The notes under the pieces: generated by a model | Database searches by the model: none | What the model was told of the DNA's origin: nothing | What the model saw: only the letters and a program-made list of their open reading frames with translations | Shown: in pieces, positions 1 through 9,840 of the stretch | How the letters are laid out: every line of letters begins with the position of its first letter | Numbering within the stretch: the stretch's first letter is position 1 | DNA from: Pohlia nutans | Taxonomy: Eukaryota; Streptophyta; Bryopsida; Bryales; Mniaceae | Reading direction: 5' to 3' | Length of the DNA: 64,000 nucleotides | Assembly (NCBI GenBank): GCA_022496805.1 | Contig: CM040090.1 | Span: forward strand, 13,572,001-13,636,000 | Position numbers and translations under genes: made by a program

Positions 1-1
1 G

Positions 2-556
2 TTAGCATCCGTGAAACGGCCAGCACCACGCAAGAGCCCATGGGAGGATCCCAACGAGTTCAACTGGCGCGCGGCGACGACCACGAACGCTTCTTCTTCG
101 TCGCGGAAGGAGCGACCCGCGACTGTGTCGCAGTCCATGCGCTACGATCGCCTCAAGTCCTCGGCATTTGACGATGGTCCATGGATCTCGTCCCACCAGC
201 CCAGCCATTCCGTGATGCAGAAAGCGGCGTCGATGCGAGAAGGCGGCGCGCACAGCGACGCCATCATGGCCATGGCGAGGGCGTACAGCGAGAAGCACGG
301 CGTCCCGCAGCAGCAGGCCATTCTGGAGTGCGTCGCGTGCGGGCGCGGACTGGGCGTCATCGTGCAGGGCAACCCCGGCAACGACACCTCCTTCTGTCAC
401 TCGTGTCGTCCAAATGCTGTCGGTGCGTGGACGTATCATTCCAAAGCAGCAGCCGCCGCGCCGGAGAATAACAACAAGTCGAAGCGGAAAGGGATGATGC
501 ATTTTTGTAAAAAAATCCTCCGCATGGGGAAGAAACCGAACAAGTTGAAGAGCTAG
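2..556 (+). CDS. Zinc-ribbon protein, possibly FLZ-like, 5' end outside window
   Basis: The reading frame is open from the left edge of the window to a TAG at 554-556, so the start codon, and perhaps an exon, lies upstream. About 184 residues are visible. Near residue 120 there is CVAC, then 18 residues, then CHSC, preceded by TSF. This C-X2-C-X18-C-X2-C arrangement with Phe before the third Cys resembles the plant FCS-like zinc finger (FLZ) that binds SnRK1, but the canonical FCSxxC is not exact, so FLZ membership is an inference. The C-terminus is strongly basic (Lys/Arg rich) and could be a nuclear signal. Codon use is GC-rich, unlike the flanking DNA. An AATAAA at 935-940 is a candidate poly(A) signal, after a duplicated 3' segment. 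Confidence 0.6.
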   Translation, partial: LASVKRPAPRKSPWEDPNEFNWRAATTTNASSSSRKERPATVSQSMRYDRLKSSAFDDGPWISSHQPSHSVMQKAASMREGGAHSDAIMAMARAYSEKHGVPQQQAILECVACGRGLGVIVQGNPGNDTSFCHSCRPNAVGAWTYHSKAAAAAPENNNKSKRKGMMHFCKKILRMGKKPNKLKS

Positions 557-568
557 AAATTCACAATT

Positions 569-922
569 AGGACAACCCCAATTGTAGCAGGACAATTAGA
601 ATCCCGAATGTTTTGGACAACACGAGAACCTGTTGACTGCATCAGTCATTTTTGAGGAAATGGAAAAGCTTTCTAAGCATGTGGGCAGTGTCGAGCGTCG
701 ATGGTCTGCTTTTTGAATGAGAGATCGTCACGTCGCGAGGTCGGTGGAAGCCAAATGGGACAGAGCAAATAGGACAATTCCAATTGTAGCAGGGCAATCA
801 GAATCCCGAATGTGTGGGCAACATGAGAACTTGTTGACTGCGTCGGTCATTTTTGAGGAAATGGAAAAGCTTTCTAAGCATGTGGGCAGTGTCAAGCGTC
901 GATGGTCTGCTTTTTGAATGAG
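569..922 (+). repeat. Tandem duplication, about 202-bp period
   Basis: A block at 569-720 recurs at 771-922 with few changes; both begin AGGACAA and end TTTTTGAATGAGAG. It lies immediately downstream of the zinc-ribbon stop codon and probably forms the 3' UTR. No coding function is seen. Confidence 0.85.
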
Positions 923-1156
923 AGGAATGCGATGAATAAATGAATGAATGCCGTTGATTTGCTGTTCTTCGTCCATCAAGGGTGAGATCGATCGATCAAA
1001 GCAGTCCATCCACCTGTTGTTGCGTGTCGTCACACAATCTCACGAATTCTGTGCGCAAAATCCCTCGAAAGCTGTGATTCATTGACGCGTATCTTGCGAG
1101 CTAGGGTTTCACAGTGTGGGTGTTGGAATCGGATCGAAGAGCCAGCGGTTGCATCG

Positions 1157-4100
1157 ATGGGGAGTTTCCGAGCGTCAATCGCGTTGCCGGTGGTCTCAGC
1201 GCCGCGCGTGACGCGAAAGGAGAGCCTGTCTGTCGTCGTGCCTCAAGCAGGGGAAAATGGTACGTGACCAAATTTTGCTTTTCTCACCGTTGCTCTTGAA
1301 TCTTACGCATGAAACACGATGCCATCAGTTCTTGCTTGCTTGCTTCGAATTCGCTGCTCTGTTAGGGTTTTCTCGTGACTGGTTTTCTCGTGCGAATCCC
1401 TCGCTTGGTTTGTGTTTTGCGCATTGTTTTGGAGGGTTTGTTTTCATTGTTTGTTTGTTTGGCAGGGGGGTTTTCGACTGCGAAGAGAGGACCCTTGATC
1501 GCGGAGATTCCGTTGGAGTACATCCGGCGCCCGCTACTGCGAACGCGCAACAACGATCCGGAGAAAGTGAAACAACTCATGGAGAGCATTGCCGAGATTG
1601 GCCTTCAAGAGCCCGTGAGTTCCATCCTGTTTCCCTCTGCCACTCCATAGCCAATCGTCACTAATAGCATTTCCCCGTCTCCAAATCCCCCGTGGTCTCG
1701 AATGTAGGCACTATCCATTCACCCCTCCTTTTTGTGGAATTTCCATTTTCAGCACCTTCGGTGCTGTTTTTGGCATTTTTTTGGTAATTTGGGGCCTTCG
1801 GCTTTAAATTACCTTAGGGGGACCTACTAGGGAATAAAAAACCATTGGTTGTTTTTTAAGGTGGGCCCTAAATTGAACAAAAACAGGGGCACTTTTGTCC
1901 CCATTCATTTAAGACCACCGGGGTTCTAGAGAAATCCATAGCATTTGGCATTGTTCTTAAACATATATTCTATTCTTATTGGATCTTAGGGCCGCTTCAC
2001 ACTATGGCCATCCAAGTTGAGAGGCCGTGGGATTGAGTGGCCAAACTTTGTTGAGAATCCAAAGAAATGGGCTGAAAATAGGTAATAAAATATAGTTTTG
2101 ATTCTTTATGAAAAAATTGACAGCCTCTCAACCATAGTTTGGGCTTCTGTTCCCGTTCGACCCATACTTCCCTCGAGAGTCCGTCAACTTTGGTCAAAAA
2201 GTGTCGTCATGTAGCATTTTGAAGGGCGACAACCTTTGAACTTTGGCCTCTAGTGTGAAGGGTGGAGAGGCCAAATTCTTGGTTTTTTGCAATCCGATTG
2301 GTGGAAATCGACGGCCTCTCAACCTTCGGCCATAGTGTGAAGCGGCCCTTATTGCAAGTGAAAGAGGCATAGTATAATAGTGAGCACCCTTTTGCAATGG
2401 GACCACATTCTAGTTACAATTAGAAACTAAGTTTACGTGGCAATAACATAGTAGTCCCGAAATTCATGGAATACAAATGGCATTCCTTCATTACTTAGAA
2501 AAATGGATCTCAGCGGAGATACTCTTTTGATCCCGTTTTCATAAGAGTGCTCCATTGCACTGCTCTATCATGCTATGGGGTTTCAATGCACTATAGCATG
2601 CATTCATCCAGACACTAAATGAATAAGTTGTGAATTTCAAAGTATAAAAGTATATAGTTGTAGGCAAAATTGACCCTAACTCTTATCCCTTAATGGACAT
2701 GGCTTTCTTGATTTTCACACCCAAAATCTCTTTTAAACTTCATTTTAAGTATGATTCTCTTTTCAATTTACTTCAGTTCTATCCTAAAGAAGTATAGATC
2801 CCTCAAAAATGCTCAATTTGGCATTTAAAAAACCCCATTTGGTTCAACGGAGTAGAAGTTATGAGTAGAATTCTCCCAAAATACCAAAAAGTCCGTGGGA
2901 CTCTCATATTCTGGTTGTGTATAACTTGGGTAATCAACATCTAGATTTTAGTGTTGCTTTTGGGTCCAAATGTATGGGTTGCACTGTCCATTATGGGTGT
3001 AAATTCCATACAATTGATCAAATTCTTGATTTGCAAGCCATGAATACTTCATCATCCTTGAGGGGTTGAATCTATTGTGAAAACCGTGAAACAATTTCCA
3101 GGATTCGCAGTCACTGTGATTTCTCTGCATGTCATGCGAATGCTGAATTTCTTTCTAGGAGTTGATTGATACTAATAATCACAATGCTGGCCCAAAAACT
3201 ATAGTGAACAATCGGCTAGTCGCATAGTCTCTGCCTTCGTATTTACCTTAGGTTTACTTTTATGGCTTGTTCATATTGTTCAGCCATGTAACTCCTTGAA
3301 AATATCGCGTTTTCGTAGTCTCTCTTGGTAGGGCAGAGACAATAAAAGTAGTGCATCTAGCTCAGGTAAAGGGATGACTTTGTTTTGGCCCTTTTCAAAA
3401 TTATGACCACGAAAATTGATGTAATAAATTAAAAGTGAATAATTTTTACCAAAAGTTCATTATATTTTGAAATATAAACATATAAACAACAAACTTTAGT
3501 TGATATCTATATTCGACTTTCTCAATCATCCTTGTGGGGTGCCAAAAACAAGTATGTGATTGGTCAATGCATTTATATTTGGAGCTAGAAACAAAAGGAA
3601 TGGAATTGGGTTGGAAACGAAATGAGGTCCCCCTACCTTGTGCCTCAAGAATATGAATTGTGAGGTTTGTCTTTAGGGTCTTTTTTCAGACGTAGACCGT
3701 ACTACATGGACCTCAATTATTTATGAGTAATCAGTAAGAAGTTGACTGAATTTCTAATTGAAAAATTTCTGTGCCAGATTGATGTGTTGGAGGTGGAGGG
3801 TGTGTATTATGGTACGTGTTTTTCTGTTCTGAATTTGGCCGATCATACTATTTGAGATGATATAAAAATAGAAAATCACATTTTATTGATGTTAATTAAA
3901 ATAGTATGAGCTTCCATATTAGTGCCCTTTGCAAACTCACATAATCTTGGATTTAATGCAAGTTAGTGTTATTTAATGCGAGGTGCACTAATTGAATTAA
4001 TTTGTGTACTGCTTACTACAACTCTCTACAACTTACATTTAGCCTTATAATTGTTCAATTGTGGTTTAACTATATGAATTATGATATATTGTTAAACACA

Positions 4101-4847
4101 TATTATCACGATTATAAAATTTTCTTTGTATTGAAAAGTGTTTGGTCATTGTTATTTTGATCAAATACCACCAAATACAAAATACTATATAGTTACAAAG
4201 GGCTTTAGGGCTGTTTAAGGGTTAAAAAGCGTGTGTTAAGTCGGTAACACCTTGTATTGTGTGGCAGGGTTTTCTGGGTGTCATAGGTATGAAGCGCACC
4301 AGAAGCTTGGTTTGCCAACAATCAAGTGCAAGATCCGGCGAGGAACTCGTGAGACCTTGAGGTACTTGAAAATCTATTTTGCACTTTCGCATTGTTGACC
4401 TTGAGTGTCTTGGTGGTCATAAGGTTCTTTAGCCATTAGTGGAGTCTTCCCTTTTCAACAGTAGTAATGTAAACGCTTCTACAGTGTCTCACCACCCAAT
4501 TTTTTTAGCTAAAAATAATGGAGACTTGCCATGATTCGGAATTTGCTACAATGATTTAGGAATAGTGGCTCAAATTTTGAGATGTTGCAGAGAAGGGCTA
4601 AAGAACCTCATGGTCTTTTGTGAGTATGTGTGTGTTCCATCAACATTCATGTTTTCATAGGTAAGTCATGTAGTTATCTTGGGAGAGGAGGCACCAATGG
4701 TAGCACTCACTATCCAAGACCATGAGGCATGGCTACACAAACTACACCGATAAACTCTTTTTATTTTTTATTTTTATCCTTTTCACAAATTAGTGTGGTT
4801 ACTGACAAACTCGCCTCTCTGATTTTGGCAGGCACCACCTTCGATAA
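1157..4847 (+). CDS. SRX: Sulfiredoxin, plastid-type, five exons
   Basis: Sulfiredoxin uses ATP and a thiol to reduce cysteine sulfinic acid on 2-Cys peroxiredoxins; plant forms act in chloroplasts and mitochondria. Exons by eye: 1157-1259, 1466-1614, 3778-3811, 4268-4361, 4832-4847. All four introns are GT-AG and phases agree, giving 131 residues (Arabidopsis Srx is of similar size). The core shows PLEYIRRPLLRT, then EVEGVYYGFSGCHRYEAHQ with catalytic Cys100 in GCHR, and ends ETLRHHLR. Residues 1-35 are Ser/Ala/Arg/Val-rich with few acids, like a transit peptide. The ATG at 1157 is the first in frame before the core; non-ATG codons precede it. The last exon has only 16 nt (HHLR plus stop). 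Intron 2 (2.16 kb) carries MITEs. If intron 4 is retained, the tail becomes YLKIYFALSHC and stops. Confidence 0.93.
1989..2348. mobile_element. Harbinger/Tourist-type MITE, copy 1
   Basis: The 360-bp element begins GGGCCGCTTCACACTATGG and ends with the reverse complement (GGCCATAGTGTGAAGCGGCCC). It is flanked on both sides by TTA (1986-1988 and 2349-2351), the 3-bp target duplication typical of PIF/Harbinger elements. It is AT-rich, with no open frame of note. A 362-bp relative lies at 30221-30582. Confidence 0.9.
3212..3345. repeat. Short repeat with AGTCTCTGCC ends, copy 1
   Basis: The block starts CGGCTAGTCGCATAGTCTCT and ends GGGCAGAGACAATAAA. A longer relative at 25911-26224 has the same two ends and shared internal stretches (CCATGTAACT/CTATGTAACT, CGTTTTCG). 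Near 29340-29375 only the right end survives. The ends are inverted over about 11 bp, so this is probably a small non-autonomous DNA element. Confidence 0.6.
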
Positions 4848-5659
4848 CTTTCATCACTCAGGTACTCTGGAGACTCATGGAAAATTGGCTTTTCAAGTAA
4901 TTTTAGCAAAAAATTGATTAGAAAGGAAAAAAATTGGTGTTGAAAAACTAATGAAGGGGAGCATAGTATTATTCCCCACATTTGACGGCTTGCCATCTTG
5001 TAAAGTTTCAACCACATTATGGACATGATGGTACAAATGTTTACCACTACAATTTATGTGTGTTTCATGTCATCTTCCACATGTTATAACGTGGTGTTTC
5101 ATAAGTAGTGATTTTTTTTTTAGGCATTTAAATGCAAAAAGTACTAAAAATAATTGCGTAAAAATAATTGGCGTGCACCAAGCCTTCAGGAAAAAGTTGA
5201 AGAAAAAACGAATAAAGATGTCATATTGTTTCAATTTTTGAAAATAAATTAGATAATATTGTCAGTTTTCAATGATAATCATCCAAATATGTGAACAAAA
5301 AGATAGTTCTATCTAAAATATAGATGAATATGAAAGTGAGACCTTAAACATGATTTTCCAAAATAAGTAGAATCAAATAATAGAAACCATACCATCTCAT
5401 AGTGCATGTTATTCCAATTTTATTACAATATTTTCTATTTTTTTTGTTAATTTGAGATTTTTAATTGAATTTTAAGAGAAATCCTCGCAAAATTAATTAA
5501 AAAATATTAATAAAAAAATATGATGAATCCAATTGTACAAATGTGATCTTCACATTGACATTTATGACTCCACTTGTGAACATCAACTCCATTTTTGTTT
5601 TTCATCAAACATTTTATAACGAATCTTTGAAAACAGTGTTGAATCAGGATGTTAAAGAG
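4848..5659. other. AT-rich intergenic, partly MITE
   Basis: This is the 3' flank of sulfiredoxin. The right part (about 5440-5663) is an inverted relative of the element at 28130-28675: it ends in GATGTTAAAGAGTTAA where that element begins TTAACCCTTTAACGTCC. No gene is seen. Confidence 0.6.
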
Positions 5660-5666
5660 TTAATCC

Positions 5667-6183
5667 TTAACCCCTAACTGCCTAAGCGACCATATATGGT
5701 CGCTCAAAAATTTCAAAGTTTAAAAAAATTTCAGCCCACTTTAAACGCTTCATATATGTGTGATCCGATTAGAAAGTTTATGATTTGTGAAACTTTTATG
5801 CCTCATTCATGTTCTTAGTAGTGTTTCATCAAAAAAATTGAAGCTTTTAGTCTAAAAAGTGCTTTTGAAGAAGTTAACTATAAAATTAAGCAACCAAAAA
5901 ATCTCCAAAAATAAGTACACTTAGAGTATTGCATTTCAACCCATCACAACATATTTTATCCACAAATTGTCAACATCTTATTTGTAATCAAATTACAAAA
6001 TAAATTTGAATTTCAAATTTCAAAATTTTTACAAAACATTAGTGATAGCAATTGTAGATCTAACCGTATGGATAGAATTTAAAATACAACTTTTATTCAT
6101 ATATCAAGTTCAAAATATCTCTCTTAGTTGCATCTTTACAAAACCGCCCAATTTGGACAGGGGTGAGAACGTTTAGGGGTTAA
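5667..6183. mobile_element. TTAA-flanked MITE, subfamily A, copy 1
   Basis: The element starts TTAA-CCCCTAACTGCCTAAGCG and ends ACGTTTAGGGG-TTAA, 517 bp in all. Internal segments (ATCTCCAAAAATAAG, CATTTCAACCCATCACAAC) recur at 29505-30015 and 47239-47620. TTAA flanks with termini starting CC are the hallmark of piggyBac elements. No transposase is present, so the assignment is an inference. Confidence 0.75.
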
Positions 6184-6400
6184 CCCTTAAAGGGCTGATA
6201 GGGATAGTAGATACGTTGGCGTATATTTGACATTTGTTGTAAATAGAAAGATCCAAATTGAGACCCCAATGGCTCATTCAAATTATGTCGACGTGAATTT
6301 TAACTTCACTTTTGGTCTTAAACCTATAAACCTATAGGAGGTGTGGAACCATGCCAAATACAATGAAATATTGGTGTATAATACTACTCAGAAAGCAACG
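6180..6400. mobile_element. TTAA-flanked MITE, subfamily B, right end lost
   Basis: It starts at the TTAA shared with the preceding element and continues CCCTTAAAGGGC. Roughly 200 bp match 61374-61605 in reverse orientation, including the stretch around GGAGGTGTGGAACCATGCC. The far terminus is not recognisable. Confidence 0.65.
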
Positions 6401-8234
6401 ACGCTAGCGTGCGAGCCTAGAGTGGAGAGCCCCAGAGCGGAGAGCCTAGAGCCTAGAGCCTAGGATCCATCCGAATTTAGAAAATGACACTAATTTTAGA
6501 AAATAAAATTCTATTTTTAGAGTTTTACTTTTTATAGTAAGTTTTGGTACCCTATGACCGCTGGACCTATAACCGTGGGTTAGTTGTTAGTAGAGTACAA
6601 TGTTGACAGTGAACAAGAAAAAAATGGATAATTATAGGCTACTTGGAGTAAATTGAATCCATCACTAAAGCCTCTTAAAAAGATACAAAGAATGAAAGGA
6701 GAACAGTTGGACCGATACGTAGGAATTTTTTTTAGGGTTTAGGGTCTAATACATAGTTATAGTAGTCAAACTTATCGAGCAAGCTAGTACTTCAACCAAT
6801 TCAAAATAGGGCTTAACCTATTCAAAATAGGAAGCTATTGCTTCTAGTTCTAGTATCCCCGTCTAAACACCAATTGTGACTCATTCTTCAATCCTTTGTC
6901 TTGATGATCCCGGCTGCCACAAGAATTTTTTTAACCCCATCCAAGCTCAGAGTAGGAGCATCGATGTACGTGTCAACTTTATAGTCCAGCTTGCAATAGA
7001 AACGAAAGATATAGTAAATTAAGGTGTTTGCAGTTGAAGTATTGGCCACGTCTCCTAACAACTGCAGAGCTCATGCTAGCGTAATGTGGGCACGTACATG
7101 ACGGAAAATTGCACAATGTCATATTGTACAAATTTTCGTCGGGCTCCACCCCGAACTGGAGCACGATGATAGCACCAAGGCTAGGGTAGGGGAGGAGGTT
7201 GACGTAGAGAATATTTGCCTTCACGTTTCTTGCACTCTCCCATTGATTGCGGTGAGCTTCCGCGGGAGCCTTGGTATTCCGTTGCACGTTTTAGCCGTTT
7301 CGAGAGAATGGGATCCTGTCCGCATGCAATGGCCTTGGGTCAGTCTACAACACAGGTTCAAACACCTTCGACGCCGTAAAAAGGTGTCGAGGCAAAAGGG
7401 CTGTAGTGGACTCAAAACCCGGCCTCCTGGAGCTGTAGGATCTTCGAACGCGTGAGAGACCATTCCTGGACACTACGAAATAGTCTTCCGTGCTTCGCGT
7501 CCCTAATCTCCCAAACTTTTCCAACTCGATCACTTCCTCTGCACTACAAAATTCAAATGCATCAATGACTCTCGTTGAGATTTAGTGGCAAGGGATTGAG
7601 GAGAGGTAACAACAGTACTGGAGGCAATGTACACGAGTGTAGCAAATATGATATTCGAATTGGATCACGCAGTTATATTGTCAATATATATGACTGACAT
7701 CTAACAAGTCTTTGACGTTGCGACTTGCTAGGCTTGGACATAGGCTACAATATATAGTGCAATCAAAGACGGCGAAGTCAAGATATAGAGAACGTGAAAT
7801 TACATTCTATAGCAAGCGTTCGTAATGCATAAAAATTATGTCTATGTCAGTGATAGCTTACATAGGGGATGCTAGTTGTTATAAACAACATTGATACAAA
7901 ATAGTGATGTAGTTGACCAAATAAAACGCTATATTTATTATAGAATTATTGGAAATATTTGAAAATACCTAAAGTGAGAATGGCAAACAACTAGGCTCTT
8001 GCACGCTTGAGTTACTGTAGAGGGAAGAATTAGTTGTGAGATAGCTGTGACGGTTTGATGGATTGTTGGGACTAAAACACGAATAGCGTAGTGTGAACTT
8101 ACCTTTGTCGTGAAACTCTTAAGTTGGAGTTCAGGCTATGCAGATGCTGGACGAAAATTAATTGTTCTAACAACACAAAGAGTGCAAGTGGGCAAAAGAA
8201 GAGAAAGAGACAAGGGAGACTACTATATTTTAGT
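6401..8234. other. Intergenic, no gene recognised
   Basis: Contains a short GAGCCTAGA-type tandem stretch at 6410-6465 whose inverted relative is near 15545-15590. A less AT-rich patch at 7220-7460 has a B-box-like GGTTCAAACACC at about 7352, but nothing convincing as a gene or SINE. Confidence 0.5.
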
Positions 8235-8238
8235 AGAG

Positions 8239-8627
8239 AACACTTGTTTCATTAAAAGTGCACATGCTAAATAGAAAGTGCTCATGCTGAAATTTTGTAT
8301 GTTTGAAGAAAGTGTAGTCATAATTTACCTCTAAAGTGCAAAAATCGAATGTACATTACAAAAAAAGAATTGTAGTGCAAATTTTAAAAGGGGGTGGATA
8401 TGTTTCCACCCCTTCTCCTTTAAAATTAAAGAATAGTAGTGCGAATTTTAAAAGGGGGTGGGCATGTTCCCACCCCCTCTTTAAAATTAAAAGAAATGTA
8501 GTGCAAATTTTAAAGGAGGGTGGGTATGTTCCCACCCCCCTCCCCTTATTAATAAAAAAAAATACAGTGCACATAGCACTAAAATATAGTGCACATGGCT
8601 ATGTGCACTTTTAACGAAACAAGTGTT
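8239..8627. mobile_element. MITE with three tandem hairpin units
   Basis: Inverted termini of about 26 bp (AACACTTGTTTCATTAAAAG at left, reverse complement at right) are flanked by AGAG at 8235-8238 and 8628-8631. Inside, 8370-8560 holds three tandem copies of a unit of about 65-70 bp, each running TAGTGCAAATTTTAAA, GGGGGTGG, CATGTT, CCACCCC, TTTAAAATTAAA, so each unit folds on itself. A 4-bp target duplication is short for hAT or MULE, so the superfamily is unclear. Confidence 0.75.
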
Positions 8628-8631
8628 AGAG

Positions 8632-8836
8632 GTGAATTGGGGCGTTCGAGGATGAGAGCATCCAAACAAATGTCTCGTTTGCATGTTGTTGAGAAGCCTA
8701 TGGGGATGATGATTGATTTTGGTGGGGAAGAAGTGACCAACTTGGCGAGTTTGCAAGAAGTGGTTGCGGCAGAAGACGCGCCCCAGGCTATCAACAAAGA
8801 CAACGTCAAAGTGATAGAGGGAGTTGCTACACGATC
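8632..8836 (+). pseudogene. Orphan exon-like segment
   Basis: A frame open from inside the adjacent MITE encodes about 68 residues of ordinary composition (for example VVEKPMGMMIDFGGEEV, then ASLQEVVAAEDAPQAINKDN) and ends at a good donor, ATT|GTAAGA, at 8837. It is markedly less AT-rich than its surroundings. No partner exon or start codon could be assigned and I do not recognise the family. It could be a captured gene fragment or one exon of a decayed gene. Confidence 0.35.
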
Positions 8837-8839
8837 AAT

Positions 8840-9840
8840 TGTAAGACATTATTCATTCATGCGTGTTTCAAAGTTCATTGCCTAGAAATTAGATTTATCT
8901 TAACGCTAGCAATTTTATTGTATATACAAGACAATGAAAGACTATCATGAACTTGTGTAGAATTTAGGTGCATTCAAACATTTTTTAAGTCGAATACGTA
9001 ATCACCGTGCACTCTGCCTCGTGGGCCCATTGTTGCCACTAGAGATTGAGTGCCTATCAACTCTTGTTGTTAACTCCGCGCGTAGTTGACAGTTTGCCAC
9101 GTTATATTCCAGCAAGTACACACGCAGTGATGGTGAGTTTACCACTTGTCGATAATTTCTTCATGTCATGCTTAATGTCATTGCCTCGTGGAGGAGCTTG
9201 CGCAACTATAACAGTCGGCCTGAATGGGAATGAATCAAACAGTCCATGGAACCACGGAAAATAGGAACCCACGGCATCTAACGAACCAAGGTTTAAATAA
9301 AAAACATGTAAAACCTAGAGGGGAAGACAATGGCCGTGACACTTGCCACGCTGGGGCGGTGGTCACGGCACTAGCCTCTTCCCAAACCCAGCACCCCTCC
9401 ACAGTGGTCTCGGTCCCGAGGGCATCAAATAGCCTTTCCATGACTCTAACCATACAGTCCACAGAACCACAACTTCACCACGCCACAAGGCTCGTCATGG
9501 CGCGACGGCCATCACTACGAAGGTGAAAGCCTCACCATCTGCATATGGCCACCAATACCACTTAAATCTCCATTCACGAGTGAGCACAAAGAGGAACCCA
9601 CGACAACCAAGGCCCCGAAAAAACATCCAATTTTTTTTCTGAAGGAGGTACTCAAGTTCGAGTCTTTGCGAGTGATGGGTGTCGTCTTTGGACCAAGGGC
9701 TATGTGGATGGGCCCAGGATTTGCATGTCAAGATCTTTTCAACGGTGTATAGCACATTCAATTTGGACATAAACTTCAAAAGTTATGCTCAATTGAAATA
9801 GTCATACTGATATTTTAAGCTGCAAAGCTTTCAATAGACC
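8840..9840. other. Intergenic leading into satellite
   Basis: No gene is supported. A lone degenerate satellite core (GGTCTCGGTCCCGAG) occurs near 9403, and 9720-9940 already matches the long satellite unit (ATTTTAAGCTGCAAAGCTTT, ACCATAACTTTTGGA). Confidence 0.5.

Larger units (their letters stand above)
1615..3777 (+). other. SRX: Sulfiredoxin intron 2, repeat-bearing
   Basis: A 2.16-kb GT-AG intron separates GLQEP from IDVLEV. It contains a complete Harbinger-type MITE (1989-2348), a 134-bp repeat with AGTCTCTGCC/GGCAGAGAC ends (3212-3345), and two small hairpins with CCTTCGG loops near 1753 and 1790. No reading frame inside looks real. Confidence 0.85.

Noticed and set aside
7345..7460. 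Possible tRNA or SINE from GGTTCAAACACC
   Set aside because: No cloverleaf or A box at the right distance, and no second copy in the window.
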